A program made the translations under genes and the position numbers. From positions 124,001-188,000 of the forward strand of contig JAAXZN010000003.1 in assembly GCA_012719855.1 (NCBI GenBank): 64,000 bases of DNA. The letters are read 5' to 3'. The notes below the pieces were generated by a model. The model searched no databases, was not told where the DNA came from, and saw nothing but the letters and a program-made list of their open reading frames with translations. Each line of letters starts with the position of its first letter. Position 1 is the stretch's first letter. Shown in pieces: positions 9,308-17,744 of this stretch. The stretch is from Serratia liquefaciens. GTDB taxonomy: Bacteria > Pseudomonadota > Gammaproteobacteria > Enterobacterales > Enterobacteriaceae.

Positions 9308-10627
9308 TTATTGGTTTAATAATTCAATTAAGCGGCTCAGCGCGGCGGGCTGCGTTAGCGCGCAGTCCTCGATCACGCGCTCACCGTTCAAATGCGGCAG
9401 CAATAGCAGGATGCTGCGCAGTTTCGCGCCGACGTCGGTCTGTCGGGCGGCGGTTTGCTTTCTTGTGACGATGTCACTTAATTGGCGGCCGTCGTGCAGC
9501 GTTAGCGTGACGCGGTGGAAGCGTAATTCCGCATCCAGCTCGTCTGGCGGTGCCGTCAGGTCTGCATGGCGTTCAACCCGTGCCGCCAGGGCTGAAATGT
9601 TTGGGTCAACGAGGGCCTCACCGTAGTGCATCAAGGGTACGGTGCCGCTGTACAACGCATCGGCGATGACATATTCCAGGCTGAAACGCGCTTCAACTCC
9701 GTTTGACGGGCGGCGAATATAGGGCGCGGTATCGGCACCGGGGGGAAAACTGACCTGGATCTTGGCGATGGCAGCGGGAATATCCCCGACGGCAATGCCT
9801 TGTTCGAGCAGGCGCTCGCGCAGGATAAATGCGGCCTCCGCTGCGCTGTGGGTGCCGCCGCAGGTGGGATAGCGTTTAAATTCCAGCCCCGGTTGCAGGA
9901 TACGCCACGGCGCCCCCCAATCGGCCGTCAACAGCTCGGGCCGCTGCCGTCCGTCGCCATGCGAGCTCAACAGGCTGTCTATCACGCCTTCCGGCTGACC
10001 GGCAAAACCCAGCTGAGCCAGCAGCACGGCATTGACTGCCGCCCGAGCGGCGATCCCTGCGTGCAACGGCTTGGCGGCCGATCCGAACTGGCTGCGCAGC
10101 CCGGCGGCCTGGGTGGCAGCCAGCCCAAGGGCGACCTGCGTTTGCTGCAAGGTGAGTTGTAAATAGCGTGACGCCGCCGCAGTGGCGGCAACGGCGCCCA
10201 GGGTGGCCGTGCTGTGAAATCCCAACTGATAGTGTTGAGTACCGGCAGCCAGTCCCAGTCGTCCGGCTGCCTCTACGCCAACGACATAGGCGGTCAGTAG
10301 CGCGTCAACGTCCGGGTTATCGCCGGTCAACGCCAGCAGTGCAGAGAGCACCACCGTGCTGGGGTGCCCGCGCAGCGCGGGGTGGTAATCGTCAAAATCC
10401 AACGAATGGCTGATATAGCCGAAATAGAGCGCACGGTTTTCGGCACCGACCGGCGGGAACACTGTTTTTACCGCTGTCAGGCCGCTGTCGGTGAGTGCGC
10501 CCTGGGCGATCGGTAATGCGCAGGCGAAATAATCTATCAGCCCAAGGCGGGCGGCCGACAGGGCTGATGCTTCGGGCCGGCTGTCCAGCACCCGACGGGC
10601 AAATTGAGCGGTTATGAGCGATGACAA
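9308..10627 (-). CDS. MmgE/PrpD family protein
   Basis: A 439-aa protein of the MmgE/PrpD fold, whose known members include 2-methylcitrate dehydratase and cis-aconitate decarboxylase. Typical segments are SLDFDDYHPALRGHPSTV near residue 75-90, GFHSTATLGAVAATAAA and FKRYPTCGGTHSAAEA. It is the first gene of the operon. The start is a TTG at 10627, preceded by CAGG at about 9 bases; no in-frame ATG gives a better fit. The pairing with a flavin monooxygenase and an importer suggests action on the imported compound. The exact reaction cannot be predicted, as the family is broad. Confidence 0.82.
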   Translation of the reverse strand: MSSLITAQFARRVLDSRPEASALSAARLGLIDYFACALPIAQGALTDSGLTAVKTVFPPVGAENRALYFGYISHSLDFDDYHPALRGHPSTVVLSALLALTGDNPDVDALLTAYVVGVEAAGRLGLAAGTQHYQLGFHSTATLGAVAATAAASRYLQLTLQQTQVALGLAATQAAGLRSQFGSAAKPLHAGIAARAAVNAVLLAQLGFAGQPEGVIDSLLSSHGDGRQRPELLTADWGAPWRILQPGLEFKRYPTCGGTHSAAEAAFILRERLLEQGIAVGDIPAAIAKIQVSFPPGADTAPYIRRPSNGVEARFSLEYVIADALYSGTVPLMHYGEALVDPNISALAARVERHADLTAPPDELDAELRFHRVTLTLHDGRQLSDIVTRKQTAARQTDVGAKLRSILLLLPHLNGERVIEDCALTQPAALSRLIELLNQ

Positions 10628-10852
10628 GATAGAAAACCTGATTTTTTATGCGGTTATGTGCCAGCCTGCGATTCAGATTTCATTGTGTGGCGATTTCATT
10701 GGCCCCGAAAGAACGAACGGAAATTTCATATTTCAAAATGGAATATCACGAACGCCGTTCCCGGCAATAAAGCTGGCCCAATGCCGCATGGCATCTGGCT
10801 TAGTCATTTTAAGGCAAAGCAAAGTCGAAATTTGGCGTAAGAAAAAAGGGCG
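10628..10852 (-). promoter_or_regulatory. probable promoter region of the MmgE-monooxygenase-ABC operon
   Basis: 225 bp without a supported gene, between the operon's TTG start and the LysR remnant. It should carry the operon promoter, but I could not assign -35/-10 elements or an operator with confidence. Confidence 0.4.
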
Positions 10853-10951
10853 CTAAAGTGGGAACAGTTGTTCACTCAGCAGATCGATAAACACCCGCAG
10901 TCGGGGCGTCAGGTGCTTGCTGGAGGGCCAAAGAATTTTAAAGCTGCCAGT
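10853..10951 (-). pseudogene. C-terminal remnant of a LysR-family regulator
   Basis: The minus strand reads about 32 codons ending at a TAG (10853-10855), including ILWPSSKHLTPRLRVFIDLL, the typical tail of LysR effector domains. Immediately upstream in frame is a TAA stop (10952-10954) and the rest of the gene is absent. It is therefore a decayed fragment, left behind by a deletion next to the MmgE/PrpD operon that the intact regulator may once have controlled. Confidence 0.72.
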
Positions 10952-11067
10952 TTAGGTTTGGCAGCATGAATCATGCTCTTGTGGGGTGTTCGCGGCGCTG
11001 GCGACGGTGACGATCGCGCTTAAAATCAGGCTCTACCCTCGAATGGGCGCCGCAGTGACTCACGGCG

Positions 11068-11931
11068 TCACTTAATCATTGCCATAACCTGTTGGAACAG
11101 GGTGCTGTGGGGATTGGCCAACTCGTTAACCAGCGTGAAATGGTTGTTGTGCCGATCTTCCAGCAGTGACACATTCAGCCCTTTTTCCCGGCAGGCGGCG
11201 AAGTAAGCCAGCGTCTGGTTTCTGAACCCCTGAGTTTCTTTGGCGCCGACGTCGAGCAGGATCTGCGGCGCATTCGCCTTTTCCGGCAGCATAAACAGCG
11301 GGCTGAGGGTTGCCGCCTGTTCCGGCGTCAGGCGCATCCAGTCATTGATGTAGATATCACACAGCGGTCGGATGTCGTACAGGCCGCTCAGCGCCAGCGC
11401 CCCTTTGATCACGTTGACGGGCACCTGATACCGGTGCTGCCAGTCATCGGCAATCAGCATGCCGCACAGGTGGCCGCCGGCCGAGCTGCCGCTGACAAAG
11501 ATGCGTTCTGGGTCGATGCCGTATTGGCCGGCATGGTGGTAAAGCCAGGCTATTGCGCTGCGAACCTCACGGACGATTTCTGCCAGCGTGGCTTCAGGTT
11601 GCAAGGTGTATTCCAGCGTGGCGACCGCTACGCCATGCTGGGTGAAGTTTGCCGCCATCGAACAGGCTTCTTCCTTACGCTGAGAGTGCCAATAACCGCC
11701 GTGAATAAACACCAACAGTGGGGAAGGCTGGCGGGCGGCAGGGAATAAATCCAGGCGCTCGGCGACGCCTATCCCGTAGTGGATATCGTAAATCCCCGGC
11801 GTCTGCGCTTTGGCCTGCGCGGCCAGTTGTTCATATTGCGCCATGCAGGCGTCAAAATTTTCTACCGAAGCACGGGCGTTGTACTGCACGGCGCGCATGG
11901 ACAGATCATCAAACAGCAGGTCGATTTTCAT
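11068..11931 (-). CDS. alpha/beta hydrolase, arylformamidase-like
   Basis: A 287-aa cytoplasmic hydrolase of the BD-FAE/kynurenine formamidase type. It carries the oxyanion-hole motif HGGYW (about residue 75-79) and the nucleophile elbow GSSAGGH. The likely acid and His residues sit near the C-terminus (LDVGAKE, then DRHNNHFTLVNE with the catalytic His). It is a single gene without obvious operon partners; upstream is the divergent MFS gene. Kynurenine formamidase is one possibility, but no tryptophan-catabolic neighbours are present, so the substrate is open. Confidence 0.82.
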   Translation of the reverse strand: MKIDLLFDDLSMRAVQYNARASVENFDACMAQYEQLAAQAKAQTPGIYDIHYGIGVAERLDLFPAARQPSPLLVFIHGGYWHSQRKEEACSMAANFTQHGVAVATLEYTLQPEATLAEIVREVRSAIAWLYHHAGQYGIDPERIFVSGSSAGGHLCGMLIADDWQHRYQVPVNVIKGALALSGLYDIRPLCDIYINDWMRLTPEQAATLSPLFMLPEKANAPQILLDVGAKETQGFRNQTLAYFAACREKGLNVSLLEDRHNNHFTLVNELANPHSTLFQQVMAMIK

Positions 11932-12117
11932 TGTCTATCTCTCCTTGAAGGGGTCCCTCATCATCTACCTGAAGCCGTTTTGGCGTTTGCTTGTTAATGC
12001 GGGTACGGGTCCGCCGTGATAAGGCGTTTGATGCACTGATAAACTGCATTTGCTGCGCCTTCCGCCTTCTCTCCGGACGGCATAGGCTACTGACAGGTTC
12101 TTTCAGGAGTCAGCAAT

Positions 12118-13554
12118 ATGAAGTCAATAACCCAACATGACAGCCCGCCGGCCAATTTGCGTGGGATCCTTGCCAGCCTTTCTTTGTCGATGCTGGTTTC
12201 CTCGCTGGGTGCCAGCATTGCCAACGTGGGCTTGCCGACGCTGGCGCAGGCGCTCAACAGCTCTTTTCAGGCGGTGCAATGGGTAGTTATCGTCTACCTG
12301 CTGGCCGTTACCACCTCGATTATTGCCATGGGCCGTTTGGGAGACAGGATGGGGCGCCGCCGTCTGTTGCTGACAGGGATTGCCCTGTTCACCCTGGCGT
12401 CCGGATTCTGTGCTGTTGCGCCCGGCATCTGGCTATTGCTGGCGGCGCGCGTTGCTCAAGGCTTGGGGGCGGCAATCATGATGGCGATGACCATGGCGCT
12501 GGTCGGTGAGACGGTGGGTAAAGAAAATACCGGCCGTGCCATGGGGTTGCTGGGCAGCATGTCGGCCATCGGCACGGCGCTTGGTCCCTCGCTGGGGGGC
12601 GCACTGATAATGGGTTTCGGCTGGCGGGCGATGTTTCTGGTCAACATACCGGTGGGCATAGTGGCGTTTCTGCTGGTTTATTGCTCCCTGCCGCAGGGAG
12701 AACGGCAACGGCAAAAAGAACGCGGTCGGTTTGACTGGCCGGGGACCTTACTGCTTGGGGGGACGTTGGCCTGTTATGCGCTGTCGATGACGTTGGGACG
12801 AGGTGACTTTGGCGTCGTCAACCTGGCGTTGTTGCTGGGCGCGGCGCTGGGGATGGGGTTATTTGTCCGGTGGCAAAAGCGTACGGCGCTCCCGTTGATC
12901 CAATTGGCGCTGTTCAGCCAACCGGGGCTGAGCGTCGGGTTGGCGATGAGTGCGCTGGTAATGACCATCATGATGACGACGCTGGTGGTAGGGCCATTTT
13001 ATCTGACGCATGGGCTGGGTTTGGCGGTTGGACAAGCGGGGCTGGCGATGTCGGCGGGGCCGATAGTCGCCGCGTTGCTCGGGGTTCCGGCCGGTCGGTG
13101 GGTAGATCGCTTCGGGGCGCAAAGGATCACTCTGGTGGGGCTGACGACCATGGCTGCTGGGGCAGGCATCATGGCGATGATGTCGCTGAATCAGGGCGTG
13201 TTCGGCTATGTGGCTCCCCTGTGCCTGATGACGTTGGGCTATGCGCTCTTTCAGGTCGCCAACAATACGGCCTTGATGAAGCATGCCGCCCCCGAGCAGC
13301 GTGGGGTGATCTCCGGCATGATCAACCTCTCGCGCAACCTTGGCTTGATCACCGGCGCCTCGGCCATGGGGGCGTTGTTTCTGATGGCAACCCACACCGG
13401 CGATATCAAGTTGGCTTCGTCACATGCCGTTGCGAATGGCATGCAGATCACCTACCTGGTTGCCGGTGCGCTGGCGGCGTTTGCGCTGGTGATGGCGGCC
13501 AGAAACGGTGGCGTCCGCCCGCCCGAGGATGATTACAGCAGGTCCCCCCGGTAG
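12118..13554 (+). CDS. MFS drug exporter, EmrB/QacA-like
   Basis: A 478-aa inner-membrane transporter of the major facilitator superfamily with about 14 predicted helices, matching the DHA2 (EmrB/QacA) type. Motif A is visible as GRLGDRMGRRRLL, and the exporter-specific motif C as GSMSAIGTALGPSLGG near residue 150. AGGAG lies 9 bases before the ATG. There is no EmrA-like partner next to it. The 3' end overlaps the convergent VOC gene by 22 bp. The substrate is unknown. Confidence 0.88.
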   Translation: MKSITQHDSPPANLRGILASLSLSMLVSSLGASIANVGLPTLAQALNSSFQAVQWVVIVYLLAVTTSIIAMGRLGDRMGRRRLLLTGIALFTLASGFCAVAPGIWLLLAARVAQGLGAAIMMAMTMALVGETVGKENTGRAMGLLGSMSAIGTALGPSLGGALIMGFGWRAMFLVNIPVGIVAFLLVYCSLPQGERQRQKERGRFDWPGTLLLGGTLACYALSMTLGRGDFGVVNLALLLGAALGMGLFVRWQKRTALPLIQLALFSQPGLSVGLAMSALVMTIMMTTLVVGPFYLTHGLGLAVGQAGLAMSAGPIVAALLGVPAGRWVDRFGAQRITLVGLTTMAAGAGIMAMMSLNQGVFGYVAPLCLMTLGYALFQVANNTALMKHAAPEQRGVISGMINLSRNLGLITGASAMGALFLMATHTGDIKLASSHAVANGMQITYLVAGALAAFALVMAARNGGVRPPEDDYSRSPR

Positions 13555-13934
13555 GCGATATGAATTTTGTTGCCGTCCGGATCGCGTAGATAAGCTCCAA
13601 AATATCCCTTGCCGTAATGAGCCCGCTCGCCGGCTTCACCTTCCGAAGTGCCGCCCGCAGCCAGCCCGGCGGCATAAGCTTCCCGAACCTGTTGTTCATT
13701 CTGGGCGGTGAACGCCACCATACTGCCGTTGCCGGCACTGGCCGGCAGTCGGTCATAAGGTTGGTAGGCGTAAAAACGCGGCAATGTCCGGTCAGGCAAT
13801 ACCCAGCAACGAGCACCGGGGCCGCCATCGGGCGTGACCGGGCGTTGCTTTAGCCCCAATGGCAGCAAAATCGCATCGTAAAATACGGCGGCTTTGTCCA
13901 GATCGCTGACGCCTACGGTGATATGGCTAAACAT
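13533..13934 (-). CDS. VOC-superfamily (glyoxalase-like) protein
   Basis: A 133-aa vicinal-oxygen-chelate protein. It opens MFSHITVGVSDLDKAAVFYD, the standard first beta-alpha unit with a metal-ligand His, and closes with LRDPDGNKIHIAYRG, the usual C-terminal strand. The start is put at 13934 because GAGGGAAA lies just upstream; an ATG at 13946 is possible. Members bind metals and act on, or sequester, small electrophiles or antibiotics. The neighbouring drug exporter makes a resistance role conceivable but unproven. Confidence 0.85.
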   Translation of the reverse strand: MFSHITVGVSDLDKAAVFYDAILLPLGLKQRPVTPDGGPGARCWVLPDRTLPRFYAYQPYDRLPASAGNGSMVAFTAQNEQQVREAYAAGLAAGGTSEGEAGERAHYGKGYFGAYLRDPDGNKIHIAYRGDLL

Positions 13935-14016
13935 AGTTTCCCTCATTTGACCCTGGTTACACGTTCGGCCATCTTAGACCCAACGCGCGCAAAATGATCG
14001 GCGCACGGCAGAATTT

Positions 14017-15264
14017 TCAGCCCAGATATTCAATGATCGACAAACCGCCGTTGTAATCCGTGCTGTAAATGATCCCCTGAGCGTCGACAAAGACGTCGCA
14101 TGACTGAATTACCTGCGGACGGTCAGGGCGCGTATCCATCATTCTCTCCGGCGCAGCGGGAACCAAAGCGCCGGTTTCCTTCGGTTGATAAGGGTTGCTG
14201 ATGTCGTAGGCGCGAACGCCGGCATTTTGGTAAGTGGCGAAAATCAGCGTCGAACTGATAAAGCTGCCAGGACGGTTCTCATGCAGATTATGGGGCCCGA
14301 AGTGCGCGCCTTTGCTGACGTAATCGCGTTCATCCGGCTGCGGAAAGGTCGCGATACTCACCGGGTTGGTCGGTTGGCGGATATCAAACAGCCAGATCAA
14401 CTTTTCGCCGTCCTGCTGGTTGTCGAGCACCGCCTCGTCCAACACCACCAGCAGATCCCGATCCGGTAGCGGCAGTGCGGTGTGGGTGCCGCCGCCAAAC
14501 GGCGGGCTCCAGTTGCGATGGGCAATTAACTGCGGTTGACTGCGATCCTTGATGTCCAACAGGGTCAGCCCCCCGTCGCGCCAGCTGGCATAGGCGGTAT
14601 CGCCGCTGATGATCGCATGGTGCAGAGCGTAGCGCTTGCCCTCCGGCCAGTTGGGCGTTTCACCCCCGGCGCTGTGCATACCCGGCAGCCACCAACGCCC
14701 GGCAATTTGCGGATGGCGAGGGTCGGCCAGATCGACGGTCAAAAAAATGTAGTCGCTGTAGCCGTCGATCAGAGCCGAGACGTAAGCCCAGCGACCGCCT
14801 ACGTACCAGATGCGGTGCACGCCGATCCCTTCCAGCGCCAGAAAACCAATCTCCCGTGGCCGGTCCGGGGTGGAAATGTCGAAAATACGCATCCCGGCGC
14901 TCCAGCCCCGGAGATCGCTGTTAGATACGGTCTGGCTGATGGCGCGGGTGTAATAGACTTTTTCATCGGCGAAGCGGACGTCGGCAAATAAATCCCGGGC
15001 GTTAATCACCAGCAGCAAATCGTCATGCGTCTGTAAATGCACATTCCAGGTGCCGGCAGGCGCAGGGATAAAGCCGGCGGGCCGAGGGTGCTTCGCATCG
15101 CGCACGTCGACGATGGAAAACCCCTGCGAAACCATATGGCCGATATAGGCATAGCCCCGATGGACCATCACTTGCACGCCGTCCGGCCTGCCGCCCTGAT
15201 CGCTGTGGCCGATCAGCCGCATATTGCGGCTGTACTCGGGCTGCTCAAGGGGTTGCGTTGCCAT
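14017..15264 (-). CDS. LVIVD-repeat beta-propeller protein
   Basis: A 415-aa protein built of repeated blocks of the form Y-A-Y-(I/V)...G-(L/F)-x-(I/L)-(L/V/F)-D-(I/V)-x-D...P (for example HMVSQGFSIVDVRDAKHPRP, GWSAGMRIFDISTPDRPREI, GGLTLLDIKDRSQPQLIA and NAGVRAYDISNPYQPKETG). This is the LVIVD repeat, predicted to form a beta-propeller. No signal peptide is apparent. AGGAGCGGAG precedes the ATG. It lies 9 bp after a periplasmic binding-protein gene on the same strand, so the two are likely co-transcribed. Function unknown. Confidence 0.8.
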   Translation of the reverse strand: MATQPLEQPEYSRNMRLIGHSDQGGRPDGVQVMVHRGYAYIGHMVSQGFSIVDVRDAKHPRPAGFIPAPAGTWNVHLQTHDDLLLVINARDLFADVRFADEKVYYTRAISQTVSNSDLRGWSAGMRIFDISTPDRPREIGFLALEGIGVHRIWYVGGRWAYVSALIDGYSDYIFLTVDLADPRHPQIAGRWWLPGMHSAGGETPNWPEGKRYALHHAIISGDTAYASWRDGGLTLLDIKDRSQPQLIAHRNWSPPFGGGTHTALPLPDRDLLVVLDEAVLDNQQDGEKLIWLFDIRQPTNPVSIATFPQPDERDYVSKGAHFGPHNLHENRPGSFISSTLIFATYQNAGVRAYDISNPYQPKETGALVPAAPERMMDTRPDRPQVIQSCDVFVDAQGIIYSTDYNGGLSIIEYLG

Positions 15265-15273
15265 CTCCGCTCC

Positions 15274-16347
15274 TTATTTTTTAGCCTGTTGCGCTTCAAG
15301 CGTGGCGAACCAGGGGGCGATGAAATCGTCCGATTTACCCCAGTCCGGGATCACTTTCGCCAGAGAAGCGACGTTGGTGGCCTCCGGATGGCTGAGCAAC
15401 AGGGCTTGCGGGATCGCCGCAGCTTTAAATTCGTAGGTCGCCGGGGTTTTCTCTCCGCCAATTTTATTGGCCACCAGGCGCAGGTTAACGGCGCCGATCA
15501 GCTTGGGATCAACCGCCACGCTGAGCTTCCAGGCGCTGTCTTTAGCGCGCATCAGCGCCAGATCCTGGTTGGAGATATCGATACTGTAGAGTTTGATTTC
15601 GGTGCGGCCATTCTCCTGCAGGGCCTTATAGGCACCCTGACTAAACGCATCCCAGGTGCCCCAGATGGCATCGATTTTGCCCTTCGGGTATTTGGCCAGG
15701 ATCGCGCCAATCTTGTTGGCCGTATCGCCCTGAACGTCGGAGGACACCGCACCGATGGATTCAAGCTCTTTGATGCCGGGCTGTTGTTTGAGCAGTTTCT
15801 GGTACTGCGCCTGACGCCGCTCCATGGGTGGGAACCCCGCGACCCATAACTTGACGATATTCGCCTGGCCATTGAAGTCTTTCACCAGTTGGCCAAATGA
15901 AAGATCGGTTAATGAAGCGTCGTCCTGCTGGCTGAGGGTCACGCCCGGAATTTCGCCCTGAACGGCGGTATCAAAGGCGGCCACCGCAATGCCGCTGTCG
16001 GCGATGCGTTTGAGCAGGGCGGTTGAGTAGGGATCGCGCCCCTGTGACAGAATAATGCCGTCGTACTTCTGGCTGATGGCCTGGTTGACGAAGTCCTGGA
16101 ATTTGGCGTCGTCACCGTTGGTCAGGAAGGTATTGACCTGAAAGCCCAGCTTGCGGCCTTCCTGCACTGCTCCGGATACGAACTGCGTAGTATTGTCGTC
16201 CGAGCCCAGATTGCGGATCACCGCAATGCGGATCGGCCCCTGATGATTCGCTATCGCTGCCGGGATCGGGGCGGCTGTGGAGGCGGACAATGCGGGAAAC
16301 ACGGCGAACAGGCTTAGCGCCAGAAGTGAGGTGTTGAACAATTTCAT
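15274..16347 (-). CDS. sugar-type periplasmic binding protein, orphan
   Basis: A 357-aa substrate-binding protein of the RbsB-like (periplasmic-binding protein type 1) family. It has a signal peptide (cleavage near LSASTA, residues 22-26) and the two-lobe fold is indicated by IRIAVIRNLGSDDNTTQF, the ISQKYDGIILSQGRD loop and GKIDAIWGTWDAFSQGAYKA. No permease or ATPase gene adjoins it. Its partner is the LVIVD-repeat protein downstream. It could deliver ligand to a transporter encoded elsewhere or to a sensor. Confidence 0.83.
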   Translation of the reverse strand: MKLFNTSLLALSLFAVFPALSASTAAPIPAAIANHQGPIRIAVIRNLGSDDNTTQFVSGAVQEGRKLGFQVNTFLTNGDDAKFQDFVNQAISQKYDGIILSQGRDPYSTALLKRIADSGIAVAAFDTAVQGEIPGVTLSQQDDASLTDLSFGQLVKDFNGQANIVKLWVAGFPPMERRQAQYQKLLKQQPGIKELESIGAVSSDVQGDTANKIGAILAKYPKGKIDAIWGTWDAFSQGAYKALQENGRTEIKLYSIDISNQDLALMRAKDSAWKLSVAVDPKLIGAVNLRLVANKIGGEKTPATYEFKAAAIPQALLLSHPEATNVASLAKVIPDWGKSDDFIAPWFATLEAQQAKK

Positions 16348-16570
16348 TGAGTTTTACCCTGCATGGTTAAGCATCATTAAAAAGCGAGAGGACAATCCAT
16401 CGTTACCATTGGGATGGCTTTTTATTGAAAGGATGAATTGAGGCAGCCAGTTTCCATGGCCGACCGGCGGATGACAATGAACGAAAAAACATAAGCTAAT
16501 GCAAAAGAGTATTAGTGATTGGCGTCCTCGCCCCTATGATGGCAACAGCAGATAAAATAAGGACTTGAGC

Positions 16571-17659
16571 ATGAGTGATAACTCCATCCGCGTGGTCGCC
16601 GGCCCCGCCAACTATTTCGCTTACCCCGGAGCCATTGACCAACTGGCGCAATTTTATTCCCCGCAGCAGCTGAGAAATGCGCTCTGGGTGTATGGTGAGC
16701 GCGCATTGGCGGCGGCAAAACCCTGGTTACCGGCGGTATTCGACGATGCCGAGGCCCGTCGGGTGCTGTTTAACAGCCACTGCAGTGAGAGTACCGTGCA
16801 GGATATCGTGCGCCAGGCCGGCGCGGATCGGCAGGTGGTGATCGGCGTTGGCGGCGGTGCGGTGTTGGACACTGCCAAAGTGGTGGCCCGTCGCTTAGGG
16901 CTGCCGCTGGTGGCGATCCCGACCATTGCCGCCACCTGTGCCGCCTGGACGCCGCTCTCGGTATGGTACAACGACCAGGGGCAGGCATTGCGCTACGAGA
17001 TTTTCAATGACGCCAACCATCTGGTGTTGGTAGAACCGGAAATTATCCTGCGTGCCCCGCGGGAATACTTGCTGGCCGGTATCGGCGACACCCTGGCAAA
17101 ATGGTATGAAGCGGTGGTGCTTAGCCCGCAGCCGGAACGTTTGCCGTTAACCGTACAACTGGGCCTCAACACCGCACTGACGCTGCGCGACGTATTGCTC
17201 AATCAAAGCGAGGCGGCGCTACAGGCTCAGGCAGAAGGGCAGTTGCGTCAGGACTTCCTTAATGTGCTGGAGGCGATTATCGCCGGCGGTGGTTTGGTGG
17301 GCGGGCTGGGCGATCGCTATACCCGCATTGCCGCCGCGCATTCGGTGCATAACGGCCTGACCGCGCTACCGCAAACTGATGCCTTCTTGCATGGCACCAA
17401 GGTGGCGTACGGCATTCTGGTGCAGAGCGCACTGTTGGGGCAGCCGGAAACCGTGGCGCAGCTGATAGCGCTTTACCGGCGGTTGGATTTGCCGGTCAGT
17501 CTGGCAGCGTTGCAGGTGGATATTCACGATGACACGCAAATCAAACGGCTGATCGAACGCACCCTGCAACAGGGCGAGTCGATTCACCTGCTGCCGATTG
17601 CGATCAACGATTCCAGCTTGCGCGCTGCGCTTAACTTTGTGGAGTCTCAGAGCTCGTAA
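16571..17659 (+). CDS. hcxA: hydroxycarboxylate dehydrogenase A (YbdH)
   Basis: A 362-aa iron-containing alcohol dehydrogenase of the glycerol dehydrogenase branch. It follows E. coli YbdH/HcxA very closely, with shared blocks such as VIGVGGGAVLDTAKVVARRL (NAD(P) binding), IPTIAATCAAWTPLSVWYND, LLAGIGDTLAKWYEAVVL and FLHGTKVAYGILVQSALLGQ. The E. coli enzyme reduces 2-oxo acids such as 2-oxobutyrate with NADPH. The start is the ATG at 16571, served by AAGGA seven bases upstream. It converges on the nine-gene cluster. Confidence 0.93.
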   Translation: MSDNSIRVVAGPANYFAYPGAIDQLAQFYSPQQLRNALWVYGERALAAAKPWLPAVFDDAEARRVLFNSHCSESTVQDIVRQAGADRQVVIGVGGGAVLDTAKVVARRLGLPLVAIPTIAATCAAWTPLSVWYNDQGQALRYEIFNDANHLVLVEPEIILRAPREYLLAGIGDTLAKWYEAVVLSPQPERLPLTVQLGLNTALTLRDVLLNQSEAALQAQAEGQLRQDFLNVLEAIIAGGGLVGGLGDRYTRIAAAHSVHNGLTALPQTDAFLHGTKVAYGILVQSALLGQPETVAQLIALYRRLDLPVSLAALQVDIHDDTQIKRLIERTLQQGESIHLLPIAINDSSLRAALNFVESQSS

Positions 17660-17666
17660 CTGACAG

Positions 17667-17698
17667 GCCAGGGGGAAGGGGAATTTCCCCCGACCTGG
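17667..17698. terminator. bidirectional terminator, hcxA / nine-gene cluster
   Basis: GGGGGAA (17671-17677) pairs with TTCCCCC (17685-17691), enclosed by a further CCAGG/CCTGG pair. It sits between the convergent hcxA stop and the last gene of the minus-strand cluster. Confidence 0.6.
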
Positions 17699-17744
17699 GT
17701 TGCTCTGCATAGCCTGCCGCCGCCGCTACCGGCAGAGCTGTCGT

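Noticed and set aside
10983-11075. A short plus-strand frame reading GVFAALATVTIALKIRLYP, resembling the end of a membrane protein
   Set aside because: Only about 30 codons, no start codon or ribosome site and no recognised family; it may be chance or a deletion scar next to the LysR remnant.
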